A stretch of DNA of 24,710 bases from assembly GCF_021107415.1 (NCBI RefSeq), contig NZ_JAIOSW010000100.1:1-24710 (forward strand). The letters run 5' to 3'. This DNA is from Desulfobacula sp. (lineage in GTDB: Bacteria; Desulfobacterota; Desulfobacteria; Desulfobacterales; Desulfobacteraceae). The notes under the pieces were generated by a model. That model did no database searches and was not told the origin of the DNA. It saw only the letters and a list, made by a program, of their open reading frames with translations. A program made the translations under genes and the position numbers. Positions 15,620 to 23,944 of the stretch are shown here, piece by piece. The first letter of the stretch is position 1, and each line of letters begins with the position of its first letter.

Positions 15620-15919
15620 ATGGATATGGATCAATTCCAGGAAACGTTAAAAAATGGTGTTACACTCGTGGATTTTAATGCAAATTGGTGCGCTCCTTGT
15701 AAAGCACAGGAACCTGTCATCAAAAAACTGATCAAAACATATCAAAATCGTGCATCCATCATTGAAATCAATATTGACGACCACAGAACATTGGCTACAC
15801 AATATATGGTTCAAAGCATTCCTACATTAATTCTTTTTAAGGATGGCAAAGAGATTAAAAGGTTTGTGGGGCTTCAATCCGAAACCACCATTGCAAAGAG
15901 CCTGGATGACGTGATATAA
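15620..15919 (+). CDS. trxA: Thioredoxin
   Basis: This is a cytoplasmic thiol-disulfide oxidoreductase of 99 aa. It has the active site WCAPC (23-27), the cis-proline loop VQSIPTLILF (Pro68) and the buried aspartate in TLVDFNANW. An in-frame ATG at 15479 would add a hydrophobic 47-residue leader, but the ATG at 15620 is preferred: TGGAGG precedes it by 9 nt, the length then fits thioredoxins, and the sigma-54 promoter lies inside the putative extension. It is followed after 32 bases by the ASKHA ferredoxin gene, implying an operon. Reduction of the ASKHA protein, the neighbouring small Sec/Cys protein or a cellular disulfide substrate are options that context allows but does not prove. Confidence 0.93.
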   Translation: MDMDQFQETLKNGVTLVDFNANWCAPCKAQEPVIKKLIKTYQNRASIIEINIDDHRTLATQYMVQSIPTLILFKDGKEIKRFVGLQSETTIAKSLDDVI

Positions 15920-15951
15920 AAGCTGAATAATTAAAAAAATCGGAGGTTCTA

Positions 15952-18045
15952 ATGGGCAAATGTATCAATCATCCTGATCGAGAAACCAGTTATATCTGCA
16001 TGAAACACAACATTTATCTTTGCGAAGAATGTCTGGAATGTCGTGACCCTGATATATATTGCAAATTCAGATCTTCCTGCCCGATCTATTTTATTACCAA
16101 AAAAGGGTTTGAATCTTCTGAGGAGAAACCTGTTGAGAAAGAATCTGTTAAGGAAGAATGCATTGTCATTTTTGAACCAGGGGAAAAAAAAGTTGCTGTC
16201 ACCCCGGGGACAAATTTATTGGAAGCTTCTCAAAAAACTGATATTCATATCAATGCATCCTGCAATGGTAAGGGGTCCTGTGGAAAATGCAAATTGATCA
16301 TAGAATCCGGTAAGGTAGACTCAGAAAAAACCTCTCTTTTAAGTGATAAAGAAAAAGAAAAAGGGTATGTCCTTGCCTGTCAATCAAAGATTTTTGAAAA
16401 TATCATTGTTAAAATACCCGAAGAGACAATCGAAAAGAAACTAAAAGCAGCCGGAATGGGAGAGACTGCCACAAAAAAACTTTCAGGCCTTGTAGAAAAA
16501 ATTGAACCCATTGTCGAAAAAGTTCCCCTGCAGCTTGATTTGCCCACAATGGAAGATACCATCAGTGATTTTGACCGGTTGAAACGCCAGCTTAAAAAAC
16601 TGGGGTATGATACGTCCAAAATGAGCACCAACATCAGGGTAATGCGTCAATTGACAGAATCTGTAAGAGATGATGAATGGAAGGTTATTGCTTCCGTACT
16701 ATGGAAAAAATGTTCTTCGGAAATCGTTGATGTCACCCCGGCAAACAACCAGAAAGCTTCGTTTGGAATGGCCGTGGATCTGGGAACAACCTCAATCGTT
16801 GTCTATATCGTGGATATGGCAGATGGTGCCATACTAAGTACTGCATCAGGTCATAACCGTCAGGCCGCGTGTGGTGATGATGTCATCAATCGCATTGTCT
16901 GTTCTGAAAAAGATGGTATAAAAAAATTAAAAAAGATGGCCATTTCTACTATCAATGATTTGACAAAACAGGCCATCAGTTCAATTAATGCAGATCATAA
17001 ACAGATTGAAAGTATTGTTATATCCGGCAATACAACAATGATCCATCTATTACTGGGAATCAATGCAAAATATATTAGAAGAGAACCCTATATCCCGACT
17101 GTTTCTGAATTCCCGATTATTAAAGCCGGGGAAATCGGATTAAAGGCGGCTTATTATGCCGGTGTTTTTATTATGCCGGGACCTGCCAGCTATGTTGGCG
17201 GAGATATTGTTTCCGGTGTACTATACACAGGATTCAATCAGTTTGAAGATATTATCCTTTTCATTGATATTGGAACAAACGGGGAAATTGTCCTGGGCAA
17301 TAATGAATTTCTTATGACGGCAGCCTGTTCTGCAGGCCCTGCTTTTGAAGGCGGAGGTATCCGATGGGGCATGCGTGCAGAAGACGGCGCCATTGAAAAA
17401 ATCACTCTTGACCCAAAAACCTTTGAACCTGAGTATTTCACCGTAGAAAACAAGCCGGTAAGGGGAATTTGCGGATCAGGAATGATAGACCTCTTATCTG
17501 AAATGCTTTTAAAGAAAGTCATTGGTCAGGATGGTAAATTTCAGATTGCTGCTGATCATCCACGATTTATCCTGTTCAATGAAGAACCTGGGTTCATTAT
17601 TGAATTTGCAGACAATATTGATTCAGAAGAAAATATTATCTTTACCCAGTCAGATATAAAAAGTTTGATTCTCAGCAAGGCTGCAATATATGCAGGATTC
17701 AGTATCCTTCTTGAACAGGTTGGAATGGATTTTTCTTCCATCAGCCAGATGATTATTACCGGTGGTTTTGGGCAATACCTCAATATTGAAAAGGCAATAA
17801 CCATAGGATTGCTCCCGGATATTGAAAGAGAAAAATTCAAATATATGGGAAACAGCTCCATAGCCGGTGCTTATATGGCACTTCTCTCCAATACCTATCG
17901 ACAGCAGGCCATTGCTATTTCAAATGCAATGACATATCTTGATTTTTCAAGTAATAATACCTTTATGGAAGAGTTCACCAGAGCCCAGTTTTTACCCCAT
18001 ACCGATGCAAACTTATTTCCAAGCGTTCACGTTCACGCAAACTAA
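15952..18045 (+). CDS. Zn-finger/[2Fe-2S] ferredoxin/ASKHA (DUF4445) protein, RACo-like
   Basis: The 697-aa protein has three parts. Residues 4-43 hold a B-box-like cluster (Cys4, His7, Cys16, His19, Cys24, Cys27, then Cys30, Cys37, Cys43), probably zinc binding. Residues 70-155 are a plant-type [2Fe-2S] ferredoxin with Cys104, Cys110, Cys113 and Cys143. After a middle helical domain (about 170-260), an ASKHA ATPase domain runs from about 270 with DLGTTS (276-281), SGNTTM, IDIGTNGE (438-445), GICGSG and ITGGFG (602-607), ending in FLPHTDANLFPSV. Relatives (RACo, RamA) use ATP-driven electron transfer to reactivate Co(II) corrinoid proteins. No corrinoid protein or methyltransferase is in the window, so the partner is unknown. 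GGAGG precedes the ATG. Confidence 0.92.
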   Translation: MGKCINHPDRETSYICMKHNIYLCEECLECRDPDIYCKFRSSCPIYFITKKGFESSEEKPVEKESVKEECIVIFEPGEKKVAVTPGTNLLEASQKTDIHINASCNGKGSCGKCKLIIESGKVDSEKTSLLSDKEKEKGYVLACQSKIFENIIVKIPEETIEKKLKAAGMGETATKKLSGLVEKIEPIVEKVPLQLDLPTMEDTISDFDRLKRQLKKLGYDTSKMSTNIRVMRQLTESVRDDEWKVIASVLWKKCSSEIVDVTPANNQKASFGMAVDLGTTSIVVYIVDMADGAILSTASGHNRQAACGDDVINRIVCSEKDGIKKLKKMAISTINDLTKQAISSINADHKQIESIVISGNTTMIHLLLGINAKYIRREPYIPTVSEFPIIKAGEIGLKAAYYAGVFIMPGPASYVGGDIVSGVLYTGFNQFEDIILFIDIGTNGEIVLGNNEFLMTAACSAGPAFEGGGIRWGMRAEDGAIEKITLDPKTFEPEYFTVENKPVRGICGSGMIDLLSEMLLKKVIGQDGKFQIAADHPRFILFNEEPGFIIEFADNIDSEENIIFTQSDIKSLILSKAAIYAGFSILLEQVGMDFSSISQMIITGGFGQYLNIEKAITIGLLPDIEREKFKYMGNSSIAGAYMALLSNTYRQQAIAISNAMTYLDFSSNNTFMEEFTRAQFLPHTDANLFPSVHVHAN

Positions 18046-18066
18046 ACCGTAAAAGGAGTTTATATA

Positions 18067-19614
18067 ATGCTGGGATTATTGTCAGTCATACAAAAGAATC
18101 TCGTCTGGGCCATCCCGGTCTCCATGATGTTCGGATTAATCTATGGATATCTGTTTGATGCAGCTGTCTTAAAACAATTCATTATCCCGGTTACATTTAT
18201 CATGGTCTACCCCATGATGGTGACATTAAATGTGAAAACCATCTTTAAAGGTCATGACCTTAAACTGCAACTGGTGACCCAGATCATCAATTTCATATTT
18301 GTTCCTCTGCTTGTATTTTTTATTGGAAAAATATTTCTATCAGGCGAAGCACCCAAATTTGCTCTCTGGGCAGTTGGACTTTTTTTGATAGGTGTTCTGC
18401 CGACATCAGGAATGACCATTTCCTGGACTGGATTTGCAAAAGGTAATAAGGAAGCTGCCATTAAAATGGTTGTATTCGGACTTGTGATTGGCTCTCTTGC
18501 TGCCCCGATATTTACCAAAGTGTTCATGGGTGCGACCATAGAAGTAAATATGCTTCATATGTTCAAACAAATTGCGATATTTGTATTTTTCCCCTTATTT
18601 GTCGGCCTTTTAACCCAGACTTTAGGAATGAAAAAATATGGCCAAAAAATATGGAATGAAAAAATCAAACCTAAATTTCCTCCGTTTTCTGCTTTAGGCG
18701 TCGTCTTGATAGCATTTCTTGCCATGTCCCTTAAAGCAAAACATATCATTGCCAATCCCGGTGATATTATCATCATTTTGATCCCTTTAACCGTTTTTTA
18801 TCTTATATCATATGTTTTATTAACAATAGTCGGCAGGTTTTTCTTTTCAAAAGAAGATGCCATTGCCATGGTTTTTGGCGTTGTTATGCGTGATTTATCC
18901 ATCGCGCTTGCCATTGCCATGACAGCTTTTGGTAAACAAGGAATGACCATAGCGCTTTTAATCGCCCTTGCCTATATTATTCAGATTCAGTCTGCTGCAT
19001 GGTATGTAAAATTTGTTAATTTTATGTTTGGCGAATCCAAAGTAAAGAAGAAAGAGACTATTGAGTTTGAAAAGGATAAAGCATTAAAAGTTCCTGAATT
19101 TGAAAAAAATGGTTCCATGATAATTGATGTTAAAAAAATACTCTTTGCTACGGACTTATCTGAAACTGCCAGGTACGCTGTTAAATATGCCTGCAGCATT
19201 GGAAATAAATACAATGCCCAGGTTCATGCCATCCATGTCGTCCCTGATGTGCTGGATGAATACTCTTCAGGAACTGGGATAAATTTGTCAGGCTCCATTG
19301 ACAAAAAGAAATGGGATGAGTTTAACCGGAAAAATATTGAGACGGCGAAAAAGCTTATTCGTGAAAGGATGAAAGTCACATCACAAAAGGTGCTTGAACA
19401 AATGCCCCATTGTCCACTTTCAGAAAATCGGACCATTGTTACAGTAGGCAATCCGGTTGATATAATCGTTAATACTGCACAGGATAATAACTTTGACCTG
19501 ATTATCATGGGGACCCATGGACATGGGAAATTTGAAGAAATGGTGTTGGGAAGCACTGCCAGCGGTGTAATTCTTAAATCCAAGGTACCGGTGCTTGTGG
19601 CAAAACCCTCTTAA
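18067..19614 (+). CDS. SBF/ACR3-fold transporter fused to a universal stress protein domain
   Basis: Residues 1 to about 322 form roughly ten membrane helices of the bile acid:sodium symporter/ACR3 fold, with MVYPMMVTLNVKTIF, LPTSGMTISWTGFAKGNKEA and MRDLSIALAIAMTAFG. Residues about 351-515 are a UspA domain: IDVKKILFATDLSETA opens it, and GTHGHG (482-487) with GSTA (495-498) forms the ATP-binding loop. The membrane part contains no cysteine; arsenite carriers of the ACR3 type use a conserved Cys where this protein has PTSGMT, so arsenite export is doubtful. GGAG precedes the ATG, 21 bases after the ASKHA gene stop, so it is the third operon gene. The Usp domain may gate transport by nucleotide or stress state (inference). 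Substrate is unknown. Confidence 0.88.
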   Translation: MLGLLSVIQKNLVWAIPVSMMFGLIYGYLFDAAVLKQFIIPVTFIMVYPMMVTLNVKTIFKGHDLKLQLVTQIINFIFVPLLVFFIGKIFLSGEAPKFALWAVGLFLIGVLPTSGMTISWTGFAKGNKEAAIKMVVFGLVIGSLAAPIFTKVFMGATIEVNMLHMFKQIAIFVFFPLFVGLLTQTLGMKKYGQKIWNEKIKPKFPPFSALGVVLIAFLAMSLKAKHIIANPGDIIIILIPLTVFYLISYVLLTIVGRFFFSKEDAIAMVFGVVMRDLSIALAIAMTAFGKQGMTIALLIALAYIIQIQSAAWYVKFVNFMFGESKVKKKETIEFEKDKALKVPEFEKNGSMIIDVKKILFATDLSETARYAVKYACSIGNKYNAQVHAIHVVPDVLDEYSSGTGINLSGSIDKKKWDEFNRKNIETAKKLIRERMKVTSQKVLEQMPHCPLSENRTIVTVGNPVDIIVNTAQDNNFDLIIMGTHGHGKFEEMVLGSTASGVILKSKVPVLVAKPS

Positions 19615-19703
19615 ATCAGTATTATTTAAGCGTTTTTAAAAAATTTGATATTATTTAAACCCTACCGACCTGTAAGTATTTTTTTATTCCGGTAATCTTT
19701 TGA

Positions 19704-19749
19704 CCCAGCCTGACATGAGCACAACATGTTGTGCCCATGTCAGGCTGGG
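19704..19749. repeat. 46-nt near-perfect inverted repeat
   Basis: CCCAGCCTGACATG (19704-19717) pairs with CATGTCAGGCTGGG (19736-19749). After one A/C mismatch, the centre GCACAACATGTTGTGC is itself a perfect 16-base palindrome. It lies 90 bases after the transporter-Usp gene. No T-run follows on either strand, so it is either an unusual transcript-end hairpin or a REP/MITE-like element. Confidence 0.8.
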
Positions 19750-19786
19750 CGTATATTTCAGTTTTAAAATCTTTCTCATACTTTTA

Positions 19787-19815
19787 TTGACAAAAAGCAT
19801 CTTCCTATCTAATCT
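19787..19815 (+). promoter_or_regulatory. Sigma-70 type promoter of the OYE-family gene
   Basis: TTGACA (19787-19792) is followed after exactly 17 bp by TAATCT (19810-19815). It lies 60 bp before the ATG at 19875, so this gene probably has its own transcript, separate from the sigma-54 operon upstream. Confidence 0.5.
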
Positions 19816-19874
19816 AACATGAACGTTGATGAGAATCAGGACATGGCTATGAAGTAAAGAAAAGGAGGTCAACC

Positions 19875-21788
19875 ATGAAAAGGATGTTCAACGCATTTAG
19901 TTTGGGTAATCTGGATATTGTGAATCGATTTGTTTTTCCCCCGATCAAATTAGGCTATGGCAATCCCGATGGCACTGTGACGGATCGCCAGTTGAATTTC
20001 TATCAACAGATTGCAAAAAACGGACCGGGATTAGTGATTATTGAGCCTGTTTCGGTTACAGCTGATGGCAGGGAACACCCTAAACAACCCTGCATCCATC
20101 TCCCGGAGAGCGTAAGGGAACTCAAGAAGATTGTCGAGGTTATACATGGAGAAGGTCGCCTTGCCTGCCTTCACCTGAATCATGCCGGGGCCGGGGCACT
20201 TCCCAAGATCATCGGGGGTAAACCCAAGGCGCCTTCGGTTATGACATGCGTTGCAAGGGAAGAGACCGTTTCAGATGCACTTACCGGGGAAGAAATCGAG
20301 ATGATCCTTGGCGGTTACAAATCGGCTGCGGAAAAGGCACTGGAAGCTGGGTTTGACGTTATAGAAATCCAGGGGGGCCACGGTTACCTCATCTCTCAAT
20401 TCCTGAATGCAAAACTCAATAAAAGGGAAGATCGCTTTGGCCAGGACCGGCTGCTCTTTGCAAGGGAAGCCCTTTCACGAGTGAAAGAAGGCGCCCCTGG
20501 GGTCCCATTTGTTCTTAGGATTTCCGGTAACGAGATGTCCCCGGAGTTCGGCATCAGCCAGGAAGACTTACTGCCCCTCCTGAAATTGGCCGAAGAAATG
20601 AGAATCAGGGCGATACACGTAGGAATGGGAAACGCCTGCTTCAGCCCTCCATGGTATTTTCACCATACCAGCCTCCCGGACAAGCCTCAGATGGATGCCT
20701 TAGCCTGGGTACGTGAGCACACCACACTTCCCCTGATTGTCGCGGGCAGGATGGGCAGAAAGGAAAAGGTAATCAAGGTCCTGGATGACGGATTAGCCGA
20801 TCTTGTGGCCCTTGGAAGACCGCTTATTGCCGATCCCGATCTCGTAGAAAAATGGCAAACGGGAATGGATGAGGAGGTCATGTATTGCGGCTATTGCCTC
20901 CAGGGATGCCTCCATCGCATGAAGAGCGGAGAACCCCTGGGTTGCAATTTGAATCCGGCCGTTGGTCTGCCTGAGCTGGTGCCCACGTCCAACCCCATAA
21001 AAGTTTTAATCGCAGGGGGAGGCCCCGCGGGCATGAGTACGGCGCTATACATGACCAGACGCGGTCATCAGGTTACACTTGCCGAGAAAACGGATCATTT
21101 AGGCGGACAATTTGCCATCGCATGGCAGGCCCCCGGAAAGGAAAAAATGAAACAGGGGCTGGATACTATTGAACGCTCTGTGAAGGCGAGTGAGACTTCT
21201 ATCCTTATGAACAGGTCTCTTGACACAGCCCTTGTTCAGGAAGTTCAGCCGGACCTTCTTGTCTGGGCTACCGGAGCGGTTCAGAATATCCCGGAGATCA
21301 AGGGCCTTGATAATCAGTATGTCATGACTTCCATAGAGTATTTCCAAGGGGAAAAGGAGGTAAAAGGGCCGAGGTTCCTGGTTATCGGGGCCGGAAGGGC
21401 CGGAATCGAGATCGCCGAGAAATTAGGCAAGGAAGGTTATGAAGTAGTCGCTACAAAGCGGACAGAACCCATAGGAAGCATGATGGAGATGATCACAAAA
21501 AAACTGGCCTTGATGAGGATTGGGCAGATGGACAAGGTGACCCTGATGCCTCATACAACGGTTAAAGAGTTCAAGTCTGATAGCGTTGAGGTGGAAAAGG
21601 ATGGGGATAGAATAACTCTGGAACCATTCCGGACCGTTATCCTGTCGTCCGGTATGCTGTCAGCGCCGGGGCCGGACGAAGACATCGTGAACGCCGTCCC
21701 CAGGGTGGAAATCATCGGAGACGCCGGAGAGGTCCAGGATATTTTCAGTGCCATCCATGCGGGGTATGATCTTGCACTTAAGTATTGA
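19875..21788 (+). CDS. OYE-family FMN/[4Fe-4S]/FAD oxidoreductase (2,4-dienoyl-CoA or enoate reductase-like)
   Basis: The 637-aa enzyme matches the 2,4-dienoyl-CoA reductase/2-enoate reductase/trimethylamine dehydrogenase layout. An FMN-binding TIM barrel covers about 1-335 (CLHLNHAGAGA, IQGGHGYLISQFLNAKLNKR, VALGRPLIADPDL). A [4Fe-4S] motif follows with Cys338, Cys341, Cys345 and Cys357 (C-x2-C-x3-C-x11-C). Two Rossmann modules follow: GGGPAG (381-386) and GAGRAG (505-510). Electrons would pass from NAD(P)H through FAD and Fe-S to FMN and reduce an activated C=C bond; the exact substrate cannot be told. AAAGGAGG lies 6 nt before the ATG. Base composition is distinctly richer in G+C than neighbours (20161-20220 is 62% G+C, against 40% for 18721-18780), suggesting acquisition by transfer. 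Confidence 0.9.
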   Translation: MKRMFNAFSLGNLDIVNRFVFPPIKLGYGNPDGTVTDRQLNFYQQIAKNGPGLVIIEPVSVTADGREHPKQPCIHLPESVRELKKIVEVIHGEGRLACLHLNHAGAGALPKIIGGKPKAPSVMTCVAREETVSDALTGEEIEMILGGYKSAAEKALEAGFDVIEIQGGHGYLISQFLNAKLNKREDRFGQDRLLFAREALSRVKEGAPGVPFVLRISGNEMSPEFGISQEDLLPLLKLAEEMRIRAIHVGMGNACFSPPWYFHHTSLPDKPQMDALAWVREHTTLPLIVAGRMGRKEKVIKVLDDGLADLVALGRPLIADPDLVEKWQTGMDEEVMYCGYCLQGCLHRMKSGEPLGCNLNPAVGLPELVPTSNPIKVLIAGGGPAGMSTALYMTRRGHQVTLAEKTDHLGGQFAIAWQAPGKEKMKQGLDTIERSVKASETSILMNRSLDTALVQEVQPDLLVWATGAVQNIPEIKGLDNQYVMTSIEYFQGEKEVKGPRFLVIGAGRAGIEIAEKLGKEGYEVVATKRTEPIGSMMEMITKKLALMRIGQMDKVTLMPHTTVKEFKSDSVEVEKDGDRITLEPFRTVILSSGMLSAPGPDEDIVNAVPRVEIIGDAGEVQDIFSAIHAGYDLALKY

Positions 21789-21794
21789 ATAACC

Positions 21795-21814
21795 GTTCAA
21801 GGATAACCTTGAAC
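21795..21814. terminator. Hairpin between convergent genes
   Basis: GTTCAAGG (21795-21802) and CCTTGAAC (21807-21814) flank an ATAA tetraloop, 7 bases after the OYE-family stop and before the convergent barrel gene. There is no T-tract, so termination strength is uncertain. Confidence 0.5.
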
Positions 21815-21850
21815 CTGTGAATGCTTACCATAATACTTAAAACTTTGGAT

Positions 21851-23179
21851 TTAAAAATAATATTGAATGGCTAGTACGATCTTGGCTTTGTTGATTTTTT
21901 CACCATATTCGGTTTTGCTGCCCCCGATAAGAAAGCTTGTTTTTATTTCCAAAGTTAAATTGGTCAAAGGCGAATAGGTGATCTGGGGTGTTATGGATGC
22001 ACTTTGATCATCCATGTTATAAATAAAAATTATTGTCGGAACAAAATATAAGATGTCAAAGGGTTCTTTTTGAGAAATTTTTAAATATAAATAATCTTTC
22101 ATGGCAGCCTGTTGATTATAATAAGCTGCGTATGTTTTACTCTTGGAAATCAAAGCTTTACTTGATGTATTTAAATACTGGTCAAACCCTCTCTCAATAA
22201 AAGAGAGATAATTCTCGTATTCCCGGCCTGAATATCCCTGTCCATTCCGATAATATTCTAATATATAGGTCGTGTCTTGACTTGAAAGATACCGCAGACC
22301 CAATAGTAAATTAAAGGCCGTGTATTCCTGTTCACTGATATTTCCATAGTCATCAATTATATATTGATGATAATCTTTAACCAAAGCCACATCTCCATGA
22401 ATTTCAAACGAGGGGGAAAGATTCTTAGAGAAATCTACTCCAAAGCGGTCTTCCATATTATCACTGATTAAAAACATGAAATCAACATCACTGTCAAAGG
22501 CAAAAAAATAAAATTTTGTGCCCCAGATGAATTCATCTTTTTGACCAAGCTCATGATTAAGTTCCCTGGTAACAGGTACTAAAACAGGTGTTATGGCAAA
22601 TGTCTTAAGAATGCCTTCCATGCTTTTGATATAATCAGCGCTTAAAGAATAATATCCTTCCAATGTTGCATCAGGATCATTAAGATCTTTTGGCCTGCTA
22701 AAGAATGCACTAGGGCTGAATGCATATCCTTTTCCCCATTTATGCACTTTTTTCCCTGCATCGAAAGCCCAGGCAAAAGAAGGCTGAAAAGATATATAAA
22801 ATTCCTCAGCCTTTCTTTCAGATTCAAAGTTTTCATCATCGTTATAATAGAAAAGGCCATTGAATCTGCCATATAATTTAATGATGTCCTTCTGGTATTT
22901 GCCTTCAATTGTTAAATCAAGATCTGTCTGCCAGGCCGTAGTATCATTTTTATTATCCAGATATTTCTGCTTAAATAAGAGCGAATCTCGATCAAGAAAC
23001 CTTATGGTTTCTTTTGTTTCAATATCACCATTTACCGAATATGGTTTTTTCTCAAATTCCTCAGTTTTAAAATCAAGGTCGAGATCAATCAATACGTCGT
23101 CAATGTTTTGTGAAAATGCTGTCACATAGGAAAAAAACACCAGAAACCCAAAAACAAGACCGACAAAATCCTGTCTCAT
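21851..23179 (-). CDS. Outer-membrane beta-barrel protein
   Basis: The 442-aa precursor has a signal peptide (FVGLVFGFLVFFSYVTAFSQ) and then many amphipathic beta strands (DLDLTIEGKY, IIKLYGRFNGLFYY, FNLLLGLRYL, LTLEIKTSFLIGG). It ends in IVLAIQYYF, with the C-terminal aromatic residue recognised by the BAM machinery, so it should be an outer-membrane barrel. The WGKGYAFSPSAFF segment resembles barrels that accompany LolA-like proteins and export permeases (family-level memory, not checked). Its ATG overlaps the stop of the LolA-like gene by one base (TAATG), so the two are translationally coupled. It may be the outer-membrane part of the export system encoded just upstream. Confidence 0.8.
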   Translation of the reverse strand: MRQDFVGLVFGFLVFFSYVTAFSQNIDDVLIDLDLDFKTEEFEKKPYSVNGDIETKETIRFLDRDSLLFKQKYLDNKNDTTAWQTDLDLTIEGKYQKDIIKLYGRFNGLFYYNDDENFESERKAEEFYISFQPSFAWAFDAGKKVHKWGKGYAFSPSAFFSRPKDLNDPDATLEGYYSLSADYIKSMEGILKTFAITPVLVPVTRELNHELGQKDEFIWGTKFYFFAFDSDVDFMFLISDNMEDRFGVDFSKNLSPSFEIHGDVALVKDYHQYIIDDYGNISEQEYTAFNLLLGLRYLSSQDTTYILEYYRNGQGYSGREYENYLSFIERGFDQYLNTSSKALISKSKTYAAYYNQQAAMKDYLYLKISQKEPFDILYFVPTIIFIYNMDDQSASITPQITYSPLTNLTLEIKTSFLIGGSKTEYGEKINKAKIVLAIQYYF

Positions 23180-23913
23180 TATTGTCGCAGCCCATCAATT
23201 TTCTGCATATAGTTCAGACTGAATACTTCACTGGGAAGGTCTCTCTTTTTTACTTTTGCAAACACAATATAAGATTTATATCCCTTATACAAAGGACTGT
23301 CTGTTTCGATAATAGCCGGACGGATGATACCATCGCCAAAATCCTTAATATTTTTAAAATAAAGATTTTTTATTAACATTCCAGATGCGGCATAGCACTC
23401 AATCTTATGGGGAAGCAATTTTTCAGAATCAATGAACATGGTAACGGCTTCATAGGCCACATTTTTTACCTTGGCCTTTAAATAGAGGGTGTATCCTTTA
23501 TCAGTTGTTTCTATTTTCTCACAATTGTATTCAGCGCTGTAATCCACCCGCATAATATCAGAATTATTAAAGATTTCCCCTGTTACAGATTGAAGGCTTG
23601 TAATTCTGATCGGCTTTCCAACATTTGGAATATATAACCACATGTTGTCTCCGATACGCAGGGTACTTCTTCCCTTTTCACTGGCAGGTGAAAGAAAAAT
23701 CGATGCCATCTTCTCTTTACCTTTTTTCACGGAAAACATGATAAATTCTTTTTTTGTGCCGTCCGGCTCAATATTTATCAATTTTCTGTACATTTCAAAG
23801 CTTTCAGGGTTTAAATTTCGATCCACTTGTTTGAGGATTTCATTTCCGTCCAGGGCAAATGCCGTCATTGACCCAAAAAGACCCAGCAAAGCGATTATAA
23901 TTATTTTTTTCAT
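23179..23913 (-). CDS. LolA-like periplasmic (outer-membrane lipoprotein-sorting) protein
   Basis: The ATG at 23913 is chosen: AAGGTG precedes it and it starts a standard signal peptide (MKKIIIIALLGLFGSMTAFA, cleaved near AFA). A start 40 codons upstream would overlap the permease gene. The mature part of about 225 residues fits the LolA/LppX-like half-barrel family: ILKQVDRNLNPESFEMYR, EKMASIFLSPASEKGRSTLR, MWLYIPNVGKPIRI and MRVDYSAEYNCEKIE. Such proteins carry acylated cargo across the periplasm. Its gene lies between an ABC permease and an outer-membrane barrel, so the three probably form a lipid or lipoprotein export route. The actual cargo is unknown. Confidence 0.83.
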   Translation of the reverse strand: MKKIIIIALLGLFGSMTAFALDGNEILKQVDRNLNPESFEMYRKLINIEPDGTKKEFIMFSVKKGKEKMASIFLSPASEKGRSTLRIGDNMWLYIPNVGKPIRITSLQSVTGEIFNNSDIMRVDYSAEYNCEKIETTDKGYTLYLKAKVKNVAYEAVTMFIDSEKLLPHKIECYAASGMLIKNLYFKNIKDFGDGIIRPAIIETDSPLYKGYKSYIVFAKVKKRDLPSEVFSLNYMQKIDGLRQ

Positions 23914-23944
23914 TTTTTTCACCTTTATTAAACTATCTATTAAA

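Noticed and set aside
18067..19614. Calling the transporter an arsenite exporter (ACR3)
   Set aside because: The ACR3 cysteine motif is absent, the membrane domain has no cysteine, and no arsR, arsC or other ars gene is adjacent.
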